Positions 43,069-51,482 of a DNA stretch of 64,000 nucleotides are shown one piece after another. The stretch comes from Streptomyces tendae (GTDB taxonomy: Bacteria > Actinomycetota > Actinomycetes > Streptomycetales > Streptomycetaceae), in contig NZ_BMUY01000006.1 in assembly GCF_014650435.1 (NCBI RefSeq), positions 388,961 to 452,960 of the forward strand, given 5' to 3'. Position 1 is the stretch's first letter; each line of letters begins with the position of its first letter. The position numbers were made by a program, and so were the translations under genes. Below the pieces are notes generated by a model. That model searched no databases, was not told where the DNA came from, and saw nothing but the letters and a program-made list of their open reading frames with translations.

Positions 43069-43494
43069 GTGTCACCACGATTCGAGACCGCCCGTTTCCA
43101 CAGCGCGTCGGGACCGGATTCTCTGTTCACCCGTGTCCGCCACATCCTGCGCGAGCCAGTGGATCTGAAGGCGCACGGCAGGCATGTCTCAGAGCGTCTC
43201 CGGCAGCGGGGCGCACCCGTCGACGAGCTGACGCACTTCGACCCGGCGAGGTGGAACCTGGTCTCCGCCGAAGTACGGACCGACACTGGGAAGTGGGTCG
43301 CGTCCACGTGGCGTGTGCGGGTGGGCGCACGCGACTGGTGGGTGGTCGTCGGACTCGGCAACGCGCTTGTCACGGTCATCGGTGTGGACCCGTGGCGTCA
43401 GGGACAAGGCGAAAGCATCGTTACCGAAGGCACCTTGTACGCGTTCGTCGACGGCGTCAACGAGCACCTCATGCGTGCCGAAGTGGCGCACTGA
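43069..43494 (+). CDS. Hypothetical protein downstream of the CoiA-like gene
   Basis: 141 residues from GTG 43069 (ACAGGAG upstream). No family recognised. The central part is beta-rich (WVASTWRVRVGARDWWVVVGL, NALVTVIG), with a hydrophilic N-terminus. Being 65 bp behind the CoiA-like gene on the same strand, it could be co-transcribed. Probably a small cytoplasmic protein; possibly a toxin or its partner, but nothing in the sequence decides this. Confidence 0.55.
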   Translation: MSPRFETARFHSASGPDSLFTRVRHILREPVDLKAHGRHVSERLRQRGAPVDELTHFDPARWNLVSAEVRTDTGKWVASTWRVRVGARDWWVVVGLGNALVTVIGVDPWRQGQGESIVTEGTLYAFVDGVNEHLMRAEVAH

Positions 43495-43541
43495 CGAGGG
43501 TGCTGATCAGGCGGGATTCCGCTAATGCGTACCATGTGCAA

Positions 43542-44096
43542 GTGCGCACCACCGACTACACCATCCGTCCGGCAACCCCCGCCGACCTCGACGCCGCCCG
43601 AGCCGTCATGCTCGACACCGTCTACCGCGACTTCGGGACCGGGTACGTTCCGCGCTGGCATGCCGATGTCATCGACCTGGCCGGGGCCTATCTGACCCCC
43701 GCCCGGCACACCCTGATCGTTGCCGTCGACGGCGACGGTGAGGTCGTCGGTACCGGGGCCCTGGACTCCCGAGGGCCCGCGCACCCCCCGAACCCCGTGC
43801 ACGTCACCGAGCGGTATCCCTCCGGGGTGACCGCGCAGTTGCGGCGGGTTTACGTGCGGCCCGAGCATCGGCGGCGGGGGCTCGCGCGTCGGCTTGTCGA
43901 CGAGTTGCTGGCGTTCGCCGCTGCCGACGGGGGGTATCGAGCGGTCTATCTGCACACCGACCCAGCCGTCACCGGGGCGGAGCCCTTCTGGCGGTCGTTG
44001 GCCAAGGTGGTGCACGACGAGCGGGAGGACGCCGGGGGCGGGCAGGGCATCGTGCACTTCGATGTGCCCCTGGCGGGACGGCCAGGGGCCCGGTAG
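43542..44096 (+). CDS. GNAT-family N-acetyltransferase
   Basis: 184 residues from GTG 43542; GTG 43536 and GTG 43500 are alternatives. The GNAT fold shows in TIRPATPADLDAARAVM at the N-terminus and in the acetyl-CoA loop RRVYVRPEHRRRGLARRLVDELL (Q/RxxGxG/A-like) near 105, followed by YLHTDPAVTGAEPFWRSLA. There is no ribosome-binding site at the preferred start; TACCAT seven bases upstream could be a -10 box of a leaderless transcript. Substrate unknown. It marks the return to ordinary chromosome after the defence island. Confidence 0.82.
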   Translation: MRTTDYTIRPATPADLDAARAVMLDTVYRDFGTGYVPRWHADVIDLAGAYLTPARHTLIVAVDGDGEVVGTGALDSRGPAHPPNPVHVTERYPSGVTAQLRRVYVRPEHRRRGLARRLVDELLAFAAADGGYRAVYLHTDPAVTGAEPFWRSLAKVVHDEREDAGGGQGIVHFDVPLAGRPGAR

Positions 44097-44099
44097 GCG

Positions 44100-44114
44100 T
44101 GAAAATCGTTTCCA
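44100..44114. promoter_or_regulatory. Zur-like box upstream of the ABC/MFS operon
   Basis: TGAAAATCGTTTCCA is a near-palindrome with 7-1-7 layout, two bases short of perfect symmetry. It closely resembles the actinobacterial zinc-uptake-regulator box as I remember it (TGAAAATGATTTTCA). It lies 94 bp upstream of the binding-protein start, with TAGGCT at 44117-44122 as a possible -10. Confidence 0.6.
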
Positions 44115-44207
44115 TGTAGGCTCCCCGTGCGCTGCCGCGCGCCCGCCCGCCACACGCCTGCCCGCGAACTCCACGTGTCCGTCCCGAACCTGATCGATCC
44201 GAGGACC

Positions 44208-45719
44208 ATGCGCTTCCACCGCCACCCCCGGCTGCTCGCCCCCTTCCTGCTCGTCCCGCTGATGGCCGGCTGCTTCGCATCCGGAGGCGGCGACGACTCC
44301 GGATCCGGCGGCAAGGACGGTGACGGCGACGGGGCCCGTCTCCGTGTCGCCCTCGCCTTCCCGCCCGCCGAGAAGTTGTCCCCGTACGGCGCCGACGCCA
44401 CGCTGCTCAGCCGTCTCGGCGTGACCGAGGGACTCACCTCGCTGGACGCCAACGGGTCCGCGGCGCCCGCGCTCGCCGAATCCTGGCGGCGGGACGGGGA
44501 CAAGACCTGGGAGTTCAGCCTCCGCGACGCCACCTTCCAGGACGGGGGCGAAGTGACCCCCGCCGCCGTGGCCGAGTCCCTCGCGCACGCCACCGACGCC
44601 GAGCCCGCGCCCGCCGCCCTCGCCGGTGTCGACCTCCGCGCCGAGGCGAGCGGTGACCGCGTGGTCCGGATCACCACCGCCGAACCCGACCCCGTGCTGC
44701 CGTTGCGGCTCTCCAGCCCCAGTCTCGCGATCCTGTCCAAGGGTGCCTACGGGAAGGGCAGTCGTGTCGACCCCGTCGGTCACGCCACCGGGCCCTTCGA
44801 GCTGACCGAGGTCAACGGCGCCACCTCCGCCTCCCTCGACCGGTTCGACGACTACTGGGGCGGCCGCGCCCAGGCATCCGGCATCGACGCCCGCTTCATC
44901 GCCGACGGCACCGCACGCGCCAACGCCCTGCGGACCGGCGAACTCGACATCGCCGAGGCCGTGCCCGTCGCCCAGGCGGCCTCCCTGGACAAGAAGACCC
45001 GGCGCGACACCGCCACCACCCGGACCACCAGCCTGCTGCTCAACGCCTCGTCCGGGACCTTCGAGGACGCCGGCCTGCGCGCCGCCGCTCGGGGCGCGCT
45101 CGACACCTCGGTCTTCGCCGAGGACGTGTACGAGGGGTACGCCGACCCGGCCGCCGGCGTTTACGGTCCCGCCGTCACCTGGGCGGAAGGGAAGCGGACC
45201 GCGCCCGTCGGGCGGGCGGCGGCCAAGAAGGCCGGCGGTGCCACCGTCCACCTCGCCACCTACGACAACCGGCCCGAGCTGCCCGAGGTCGCCCAGGTGG
45301 TCAAGCAGCAGCTGGAGAAGGCCGGGTTCACCGTCAAGCTCACCGTGCGGGAGTACTCGCGGCTCGAAGGCGACGCCCTCGACGGGAAGTTCGACGCCTT
45401 CGTGCTCGCCCGCAACACCCTCCTCGACACCGGTGACCCCGTCGCCGTCCTCGCCAGCGACTACACCTGCGGCGGCGGCTTCAACATCGCCCAGCTCTGC
45501 GACAAGGACGTCGACCGTGCCGTCGCCGACGCCGAGAAGATCGCCGACACCGCGAAGCGGCAGGACGCGGCCATGGCCGCCGAGGCCCGCATCCTCGGCA
45601 GCGACGCCGTCGTGCCGCTCGTGCACCAGCGCATCATCACCGGCGTCGCCGACTCCGTGCAGGGTGTGATCCTCGACCCGTACGAGCGCACCCTCGTCGG
45701 CACCGGCACCCGGCGCTGA
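44208..45719 (+). CDS. ABC transporter substrate-binding lipoprotein, peptide/nickel family
   Basis: 503 residues from ATG 44208 with GAGGA just upstream. A signal sequence ends in the lipobox LMAGC near residue 24, followed by a Gly/Asp/Ser linker. The body matches the family 5 binding proteins: VTEGLTSLDANGSAAPALAESW, WEFSLRDATFQDGGEVTPAAVAES, GTGPFEL-like HATGPFELTEV, and the late VREYSRLEGDALDGKFDAFV. Family members bind peptides, nickel or metallophore complexes. A Zur-like box sits in its promoter, which suggests a zinc-related ligand. First gene of an operon with a permease and an MFS exporter. Confidence 0.85.
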   Translation: MRFHRHPRLLAPFLLVPLMAGCFASGGGDDSGSGGKDGDGDGARLRVALAFPPAEKLSPYGADATLLSRLGVTEGLTSLDANGSAAPALAESWRRDGDKTWEFSLRDATFQDGGEVTPAAVAESLAHATDAEPAPAALAGVDLRAEASGDRVVRITTAEPDPVLPLRLSSPSLAILSKGAYGKGSRVDPVGHATGPFELTEVNGATSASLDRFDDYWGGRAQASGIDARFIADGTARANALRTGELDIAEAVPVAQAASLDKKTRRDTATTRTTSLLLNASSGTFEDAGLRAAARGALDTSVFAEDVYEGYADPAAGVYGPAVTWAEGKRTAPVGRAAAKKAGGATVHLATYDNRPELPEVAQVVKQQLEKAGFTVKLTVREYSRLEGDALDGKFDAFVLARNTLLDTGDPVAVLASDYTCGGGFNIAQLCDKDVDRAVADAEKIADTAKRQDAAMAAEARILGSDAVVPLVHQRIITGVADSVQGVILDPYERTLVGTGTRR

Positions 45720-45722
45720 ACC

Positions 45723-47531
45723 GTGTGGCAGCGGGTGGCCGGCGCCGGGTGGCGGACATTCCTCGCGGTCGGGCTGGTGTGCGGGGTCGGGCTGCTGCCC
45801 TGGCTCACCAGCACCGACCCCGCGTACACCGTCCTCAAGGCGCGGTCCGCGGAGCGGGAGCCCACGCCGGAGGTGCTCGCCGACATCCGGCGGCAGCTCG
45901 GCATCGACGGCGGACCCCTGCACGTCCTCACCGGCTGGCTGGGCGGGCTGGTGCGCGGGGACGCCGGGCAGTCGTGGATCTCCGGCGGTGACGTACTGCC
46001 CGACGTGCTCCGAGCGCTCGGTGCCTCGCTGCTGCTCATGGCGGTCGCGCTGCTCGTCGCCGTTCTCACCGCCGGGCTGATCTGCGCACGGACCCTGCGG
46101 CTGGGGGCCCGGCGGCGGCTCGGCGGGCGGCGCGGCGGCGGGAGCGCGTCCGCCGTCCTCGCCTCGCTGCCCGAGTTCCTCGTCGCCTCCGTACTCGCCA
46201 CCGTCGTCGGGGTGCAACTGGGGTGGCTGCCCGCGCTCGGGTGGTACGGGCCGCAGTGGACCGTGCTGCCCGCGCTCGCCCTCGGGCTGCCCGCGGGCGC
46301 CGTGCTGGGGCGGCTGCTCGACGATCTGCTGCCCGGCGCCTTCGGTGAGCCGTGGGCGCTGGCCGCCGCGGCCCGTGGGCTGACCGGGCGGTCCATCGCC
46401 CGCCAGGCCCTGCGGCGGTGCGTGCCCGCGCTGCTGCCCAACCTCGGGCTGTTCGTCGTCGGGCTGACGGGCGGGGCCGTCGCCGTCGAGCAGGTCTTCG
46501 ACATCCCGGGGCTTGGCCGCACCACCCTTCAGGCCGCCCTCGCGCAGGACCTGCCCGTCCTCCAGGCCGGGACCCTCGCCCTCGTCCTGCTCGCCGCCCT
46601 CGCCACCGGCGCCACGCGCGTCGCCGCCCGGCTGCTCACCGGGCCCGCGCTGCGCGACGGCGCCCTGTCCTCGCTGCACCGGCCCGCCCCGCCCGCCGGG
46701 GGCCTGCTGCCGCTGCTCTACGGCCTCGTCCTGCTCGCCGTGGTCGGGCTCGGGCTGGCCCGTGATCCGCTCGCCCTCGACACCGGGCAGCGGCTGCGGG
46801 CGCCCTCCCTCGACCACCCCTTCGGCACCGACGCCCTCGGACGCGACCTGCTCGCCCGCGTCGGCCACGGGGCCCTGGACACGCTGCTCCTCGCCGCCGC
46901 CATCAGCGCCGCCGCCCTGCTGGCGGGCGTACTGCTCGGGCTCGTGCCGCGGATCTCCGCTCCGCTCGTCGACACGGTCAACGCCGTGCCGCCGGTGCTC
47001 GTCGCGCTGCTCGTCACCGCCGTCGCCGGGAGCGGTGCGGCCACCCCCGCGCTCGCCGTGGGCGCCGTAGCCTGGGCGCCGCTCGCCGCGCACACCTCCT
47101 CCCTGCTGCGGCAGGAGCGCGCCACGCTGCACATCACCGCCACCAAGGGGCTGGGCGCCGGGCGGGTCCATCTGCTGCGGTACGAGCTGTTGCCCGCCGT
47201 GGTTCCGCCGGTCCTGCGGCACGCCCTGCTGCGGCTGCCCGGTGTCGCCCTCGCGCTCGCCTCGCTCGGCTTCCTCGGCCTTGGCGCCCAGCCGCCGTCC
47301 CCCGAGTGGGGCCTGCTCCTCGCCGAGAACCAGCCCTACGCCGAGCGCGCCCCCTGGGCCGTCCTCGCCCCCGCCGCCGTACTCGCCCTGCTCGGCGCGC
47401 TGGCCGTCAGCGCGGCGGGCGGACTGCGCCGACGGCCCGCGAAACCGTCCCCCGGCACGACCGAGGCGGCGGCCGGGCCCGAGCGGCGGTCCGTCGCCGG
47501 GACGGAGCAGGAACCGGCCGGAGTCCGCTGA
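45723..47531 (+). CDS. Fused DppB-DppC-type ABC permease
   Basis: 602 residues from GTG 45723, three bases after the binding-protein stop and without its own ribosome-binding site. The N-terminal half is DppB-like, with the EAA region AARGLTGRSIARQALRRCV and GAVAVEQVFDIPGLG. The C-terminal half is DppC-like, starting HPFGTDALGRDLLARVGHG and with its own EAA loop ATKGLGAGRVHLLRYEL, then SLGFLGLGAQPPSPEWG. Normally these are two polypeptides; here they are one, giving about 11-12 membrane helices. No ATP-binding subunit is encoded nearby, so the ATPase must come from elsewhere. Confidence 0.88.
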   Translation: MWQRVAGAGWRTFLAVGLVCGVGLLPWLTSTDPAYTVLKARSAEREPTPEVLADIRRQLGIDGGPLHVLTGWLGGLVRGDAGQSWISGGDVLPDVLRALGASLLLMAVALLVAVLTAGLICARTLRLGARRRLGGRRGGGSASAVLASLPEFLVASVLATVVGVQLGWLPALGWYGPQWTVLPALALGLPAGAVLGRLLDDLLPGAFGEPWALAAAARGLTGRSIARQALRRCVPALLPNLGLFVVGLTGGAVAVEQVFDIPGLGRTTLQAALAQDLPVLQAGTLALVLLAALATGATRVAARLLTGPALRDGALSSLHRPAPPAGGLLPLLYGLVLLAVVGLGLARDPLALDTGQRLRAPSLDHPFGTDALGRDLLARVGHGALDTLLLAAAISAAALLAGVLLGLVPRISAPLVDTVNAVPPVLVALLVTAVAGSGAATPALAVGAVAWAPLAAHTSSLLRQERATLHITATKGLGAGRVHLLRYELLPAVVPPVLRHALLRLPGVALALASLGFLGLGAQPPSPEWGLLLAENQPYAERAPWAVLAPAAVLALLGALAVSAAGGLRRRPAKPSPGTTEAAAGPERRSVAGTEQEPAGVR

Positions 47532-47532
47532 C

Positions 47533-48978
47533 ATGACCACCGACTCAGCCTCGGACTCCGCCTCCGCCCCCGCCCCCGCCTCGTACTCCGCATCCGACTC
47601 AGCCTCGAACTCCGCCTCCGCCCCCGCCCCCGCCCCCGACTCGAACTCCGCCTCCGACTCCGCCTCCAAGGGGCGGTCCGGGCGGGGGCTCGGCCGTCGT
47701 GCCGTCCCGCCCACCGGGCTCTCCCCCTTGCTCAGGCTGCTCGTCCTCACCCAACTCGCCTTCAACGTCGGCTTCTTCGCCGTGCTGCCCTTCCTCTCCG
47801 AGCACCTGGGGCAGTCCGTCGGCATGGCAGGGTGGCTGGTCGGGTTCGTGCTCGGGCTGCGGACCTTCAGCCAGCAGGGGCTGTTCGTGGTCGGCGGGGC
47901 GCTCGCCGACCGGTACGGCATCCGGCCCGTCGTGCTCGCCGGGTGCGTGCTGCGGATCGCCGGGTTCGCCTGGCTCGGGTTCGCCGAGCGGACCTGGGCC
48001 GTGGTCGGTGCCGTACTGCTGATCGGGTTCGCCGCCGCGCTCTTCTCGCCGGCCGTCGAGTCGGAGGTCGCCCGGCAGGCCGTCGTGTGGGAGGAAGCAG
48101 GGGGCGGGGACCGGACGCGGGTGCTCGCGCTCTTCACCGTCGCCGGGCAGGCCGGTGCCTTCGTCGGGCCGCTGCTGGGGGCGCTGCTGCTCGCCGTCGA
48201 CTTCCGTACGGCCTGCCTCGCCGGGGCCGGGGTCTTCGTGCTGGTCCTCGGCGGGCACGCGTGGCTGCTGCCGCAGCGCATCCCGGGCCGGCCCCAGGTC
48301 CGGATGAAGGGCGGGGCCCGGCTGGTACTGCGCAACCGGCGCTTCCTCGCCCTGTGCTGCGCCTACGGTGCCTACCTCCTCGCCTACAACCAGCTCTACC
48401 TCGCCCTGCCCGCCGAGGTGGAGCGGGCCGCCGGTTCACAGGCGCCGCTGGCCTGGCTGTTCGCCCTGTCGTCGCTGCTGGTGGTGACCGCGCAGTTGCC
48501 GGTGACCCGGTGGGCGGGGGAGCGGCTGGCGCCGCGCCGGTCGATGGTGGCGGGCCTGGTGCTCATCGCCGTCGGGTTCGCCGTGGTCGGTCTTGCGCGG
48601 CCCGCGGGGTGGACGGGGACGGGTGGGCTGGTGCCCGCCGCCGGGTTCGTCGTCCTGCTCACCCTCGGGCAGATGCTCGTCGCGCCCGTCGCCCGCGCCT
48701 GGGTGCCGGACCTCGCCGAGGACGGGCGGCTCGGGCTGTACACCGGGGCGCTGTCCTCGGTCTCCGGGATCGTCGTGCTGGCCGGCAGCTCGGCGACCGG
48801 CCTGCTGCTGGACACGGGGCTGCCGGTCGCGGTGCCGTGGCTGGTGCTGGCCGCCGTACCGCTCATTGCGGTGGGGACGCTGCCCGGGCGGCCGCACCGA
48901 ACCTCCCGGGCCACCACCCCGGCCTCAACCGCGTCCCCGTCTCCGTCCCCGTCCGGGGACGCGCCGGACGGGACCTAG
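47533..48978 (+). CDS. MFS transporter, probable exporter
   Basis: 481 residues from ATG 47533, one base after the permease stop codon. Residues 3-45 are a Ser/Ala/Asp/Pro repeat; 12 membrane helices follow. The MFS loop motif after helix 2 is GGALADRYGIRPVV, and the repeat-like LPVTRWAGERLAPRR stands in the second half. Placement behind a peptide/nickel-type uptake system under a Zur-like box recalls metallophore loci, in which an MFS protein exports the chelator and the ABC system recovers it. That role is inference. The stop overlaps the convergent TetR gene by four bases. Confidence 0.85.
   Translation: MTTDSASDSASAPAPASYSASDSASNSASAPAPAPDSNSASDSASKGRSGRGLGRRAVPPTGLSPLLRLLVLTQLAFNVGFFAVLPFLSEHLGQSVGMAGWLVGFVLGLRTFSQQGLFVVGGALADRYGIRPVVLAGCVLRIAGFAWLGFAERTWAVVGAVLLIGFAAALFSPAVESEVARQAVVWEEAGGGDRTRVLALFTVAGQAGAFVGPLLGALLLAVDFRTACLAGAGVFVLVLGGHAWLLPQRIPGRPQVRMKGGARLVLRNRRFLALCCAYGAYLLAYNQLYLALPAEVERAAGSQAPLAWLFALSSLLVVTAQLPVTRWAGERLAPRRSMVAGLVLIAVGFAVVGLARPAGWTGTGGLVPAAGFVVLLTLGQMLVAPVARAWVPDLAEDGRLGLYTGALSSVSGIVVLAGSSATGLLLDTGLPVAVPWLVLAAVPLIAVGTLPGRPHRTSRATTPASTASPSPSPSGDAPDGT
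47540..47669. repeat. Degenerate tandem repeat coding a Ser/Ala/Asp/Pro N-terminus
   Basis: Two copies of a unit coding S-D-S-A-S-x-S-A-S-A-P-A-P-A, plus partial copies, at the 5' end of the MFS gene. Likely slippage-prone and of no structural role. Confidence 0.65.
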
Positions 48979-49562
48979 CGGCGCAACGTCTCCACCGCCT
49001 CGTCGAAGACGCGCTCGGGGTCCTCGGCGCCGCCGGAGCGGTACCAGGCGTCGACGGCCGCGTCGAAGCAGGCCAGGGCCGCGGCGACGAAGGCCAGCGC
49101 CCGGGGGTCCGGGGTCGTCGTCGGGGGCAGACCCAGGCGGCGCTGTACGTCCGGGGCGAGCAGCTCCTGCCAGCGCAGGTGCTTCTCCAGGTGCCGGGCG
49201 CGCACGGACGGCGACTCGTGGTGGATGCGGGCGAGGGTGAGCTGCTCCTCCGGGGTCTTGTCCGCCGGACGGATGGTCAGGAAGGCCGCCCGGACGGCCG
49301 TCCAGGCCGACTCGTCGTCCGGGCGGGCCTCCAGCGCGGCCCGTACCGACTCGCCCAGCGCCTCGGTGTCGCCGAGGACGAGGTCCTCCTTGCTGCCGAA
49401 GTAGTGGAAGAAGGAGCGGCGCGAGATGCCCACGGCACTGGTGATCTGGTCGATGGTCGTCGCCTCGAAGCCGTTCTCCGCGAAGAGCTGCATGGCGGTG
49501 GCGGTGATCTCCGCGCGCGCGGCGCGGCGCGCGCGCTCTCGAAGCGTGGGGGTGTCGGCCAT
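48975..49562 (-). CDS. TetR-family transcriptional regulator
   Basis: 195 residues from ATG 49562. The N-terminal DNA-binding domain is typical: RAARAEITATAMQLFAENGF, then TTIDQITSAVGISRRSFFHYF and SKEDLV. The C-terminal ligand domain (residues 80-190) resembles the MftR/ActR-type group (RPADKTPEEQLTLARIHHES). It is divergent from an SDR whose promoter carries a perfect palindrome (49653-49669), which is its likely operator. Confidence 0.9.
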   Translation of the reverse strand: MADTPTLRERARRAARAEITATAMQLFAENGFEATTIDQITSAVGISRRSFFHYFGSKEDLVLGDTEALGESVRAALEARPDDESAWTAVRAAFLTIRPADKTPEEQLTLARIHHESPSVRARHLEKHLRWQELLAPDVQRRLGLPPTTTPDPRALAFVAAALACFDAAVDAWYRSGGAEDPERVFDEAVETLRR

Positions 49563-49652
49563 GCACTCAGCCTATAGCTGTGCACGGTGCGCGTATGGGT
49601 TCACCTGGCGCATTGTCCTGCATCGCGAGCAGTAGATGCATCGAATGCACCA

Positions 49653-49669
49653 CTTGCACTGAGTGCAAG
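49653..49669. promoter_or_regulatory. TetR operator (CTTGCAC-TGA-GTGCAAG)
   Basis: A perfect 7-3-7 palindrome in the divergent tetR/SDR region. It covers the -35 box of the SDR promoter, so binding would block transcription. Confidence 0.8.
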
Positions 49670-49683
49670 ATACTGCCTACAGT
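49655..49683 (+). promoter_or_regulatory. Promoter of the SDR gene (leaderless)
   Basis: TTGCAC at 49655-49660 and TACAGT at 49678-49683 are separated by 17 bp, close to the vegetative consensus. The ATG at 49691 lies seven bases after the -10 box, so transcription should start at or next to the start codon. Confidence 0.75.
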
Positions 49684-49690
49684 GCAGGGC

Positions 49691-50503
49691 ATGAGAGCAA
49701 TCGACTTCTCCGGTCAGACCACGGTCGTCACCGGTGCCAGCTCCGGCATCGGCGCCGCGTTCGCCCGCGAACTCGCCCGCCGCGGCTCCGACGTCGTCCT
49801 CGTCGCACGACGGCTCGACCGCCTGACGGACCTCGCCTCCGAACTGCGGGCACGACACGGCGTACGGGCCACGGCGGTGCCGCTCGACCTGAGCGAGCCG
49901 GGGGCGGGGCACCGGCTGGCCGCCGACCTGGCCGGGCGGGGCATCCGCGTCGACGGCCTGGTCAACAACGCCGGGTTCGGCACCAACGGCGCCTTCCACC
50001 GCGAGGACCCCGACCGTCTCACCGACGAGATCAACGTGGACGTGGCCAACCTCGTCGACCTCACCCGGGCGTTCATCGAGCCGCTCCGCGACTCCGGCCG
50101 GGGCGTCCTCGTCAACGTCGCGAGCGCGGCGGCCTACGCGCCCAGCCCCGGGATGGCGGTCTACGCCGCCTGCAAGGCCTTCGTGCTCAGCTTCACCGAG
50201 GCCCTGTGGTACGAGTCCCGCGGCACCGGACTGCGGGTTCTCTCGCTCGCCCCCGGACTCACCCGCACCGAGTTCTTCGACGGTCTGGAGGGCGGTGCCT
50301 ACCAGGGCAGCTACCAGACCCCCGAGCAGGTGGTCGCGACCGCGATGCGCGCCCTGGACCGGGGACGGCGGCCGAGCGTGCAGTCGGGTCGGCTGAACGC
50401 CGTCATGGTCTCGTTGCCCCGTCTCTTCACCCGTCGCCGCACCGTCCTGATCGGCGGGCTGATCTCGGCGCGTTCCTCGGGACCGGTCGGCGCGGCGGCC
50501 TAG
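49691..50503 (+). CDS. Short-chain dehydrogenase/reductase
   Basis: 270 residues from ATG 49691; the promoter position supports this start. SDR motifs: VVTGASSGIGAAFA near residue 12, NNAGFGTNGAFH near 90, LVNVASAAAYAPS, and the catalytic YAACKAF (YxxxK) with APGLTRTEFFDG behind it. It resembles the DltE/YqjQ-type SDRs of Streptomyces. Controlled, on the evidence of the operator, by the divergent TetR protein. Substrate unknown. Confidence 0.88.
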   Translation: MRAIDFSGQTTVVTGASSGIGAAFARELARRGSDVVLVARRLDRLTDLASELRARHGVRATAVPLDLSEPGAGHRLAADLAGRGIRVDGLVNNAGFGTNGAFHREDPDRLTDEINVDVANLVDLTRAFIEPLRDSGRGVLVNVASAAAYAPSPGMAVYAACKAFVLSFTEALWYESRGTGLRVLSLAPGLTRTEFFDGLEGGAYQGSYQTPEQVVATAMRALDRGRRPSVQSGRLNAVMVSLPRLFTRRRTVLIGGLISARSSGPVGAAA

Positions 50504-50542
50504 GCGGGCCCGCCGGTACGGCGCGCGAAGAGCCGCGCGGAC

Positions 50543-51373
50543 TCAGCGGGCGAGGAGTTCCCGCACCGCCGTGGCGGGCGTCGCCGGAACCCGCGAGCGG
50601 CGCCACAGCCACCGCACGTCCCTTCCGAACGACCACACCAGCAGGCCGAGAGCCATCGCCACGACCCCTGCGTTCGCCGCGCGCGGCAGGAGATCAGCTC
50701 CCGCCAGGAGCAGCAGGACACCCTGCAGCGCGGCCACCGTCTTGCGGGCCGTGCTCGGCGGCAGCGGGGCGGTCAGCCACGGGCACACCCGGGCCGCCGC
50801 CACGAACACGTACCGCATGGCTCCGATCAGCAGCACCCACGGGCCCAGGTCCATCGCGACGTACACGCTGAGCACCAGGATGAGGAACGCGTCGACCTCC
50901 ATGTCGAAACGGGCGCCCAGCGGTGTGCTCGTGCCGGTGCGGCGGGCGACCTTGCCGTCCACCCCGTCCAGGACCAGGGCCACGGCGGTGAGGCCGACGA
51001 GGAGGGAGACGGGCGGCGCGTCGCGGAAGGAGTCGGCGACCAGTGCGGTGACCGCGCCGACCAGGGTGGCCCGGCCGAGGGTGACCCGGTTGGCCGGGCC
51101 GAACACCGGCAGCCGGGAGCGGTGCAGGGCCCGGGAGAGCACCGCCCAGCTCGCGAACGCGAACGCCAGGCCGGTCAGCCAGCCGGCCGTGCCCATGCCG
51201 ATCGCGGTGCCCAGCAGCGCCAGGAGCAGGAGCTGCGCGCCCGCCCCCACCGCCGTCTCCTGCTGAACGGACCTCGCGGGACAGGCGTCGTACGTGTCGT
51301 ACACGTCGTCCGTGTCGTACGCGTCGTCCGTGTCGTACGCGTCGTCCGTGTGGTTCAGGTTGATCAGGGCCAC
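50543..51373 (-). CDS. CDP-alcohol phosphatidyltransferase family membrane protein
   Basis: 276 residues from GTG 51373, preceded by GGAGGA. The first 25 residues are an Asp/Tyr/Thr repeat coded by an 18-bp tandem repeat. Membrane helices follow, and the active-site signature of CDP-alcohol phosphotransferases is intact: LDGVDGKVARRTG, then GARFDMEVDAF, giving the Asp-rich pattern DGxxGxxAR-x8-Gxx-D-xxx-D. These integral membrane enzymes transfer a phosphoalcohol from a CDP-linked donor. It is divergent from the dehydrogenase that opens the putative GTP-derived metabolite cluster, 109 bp away, and may belong with it. Confidence 0.85.
   Translation of the reverse strand: MALINLNHTDDAYDTDDAYDTDDVYDTYDACPARSVQQETAVGAGAQLLLLALLGTAIGMGTAGWLTGLAFAFASWAVLSRALHRSRLPVFGPANRVTLGRATLVGAVTALVADSFRDAPPVSLLVGLTAVALVLDGVDGKVARRTGTSTPLGARFDMEVDAFLILVLSVYVAMDLGPWVLLIGAMRYVFVAAARVCPWLTAPLPPSTARKTVAALQGVLLLLAGADLLPRAANAGVVAMALGLLVWSFGRDVRWLWRRSRVPATPATAVRELLAR
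51294..51347. repeat. 18-bp tandem repeat, three units
   Basis: Three consecutive copies of an 18-mer made of two related 9-mers (GTGTCGTAC + GCGTCGTCC, first copy with one change). It codes the DDAYDT units at the N-terminus of the CDP-alcohol phosphatidyltransferase. Confidence 0.8.
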
Positions 51374-51482
51374 CGAACATCCTCCGGCCGTGTGACAGAG
51401 TCGATCAACGCCGCTACCTTGTGCGCGGCTTGTGCATCCCTCGGTACGTGAGTGGCTTCCCGATCGTTCAGGAGGACTTCCG

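Noticed and set aside
10000..43500. Mobile element or prophage carrying the defence genes
   Set aside because: No integrase, transposase, recombinase, tRNA or flanking direct repeat that I could find; the island boundaries are judged only by gene content.
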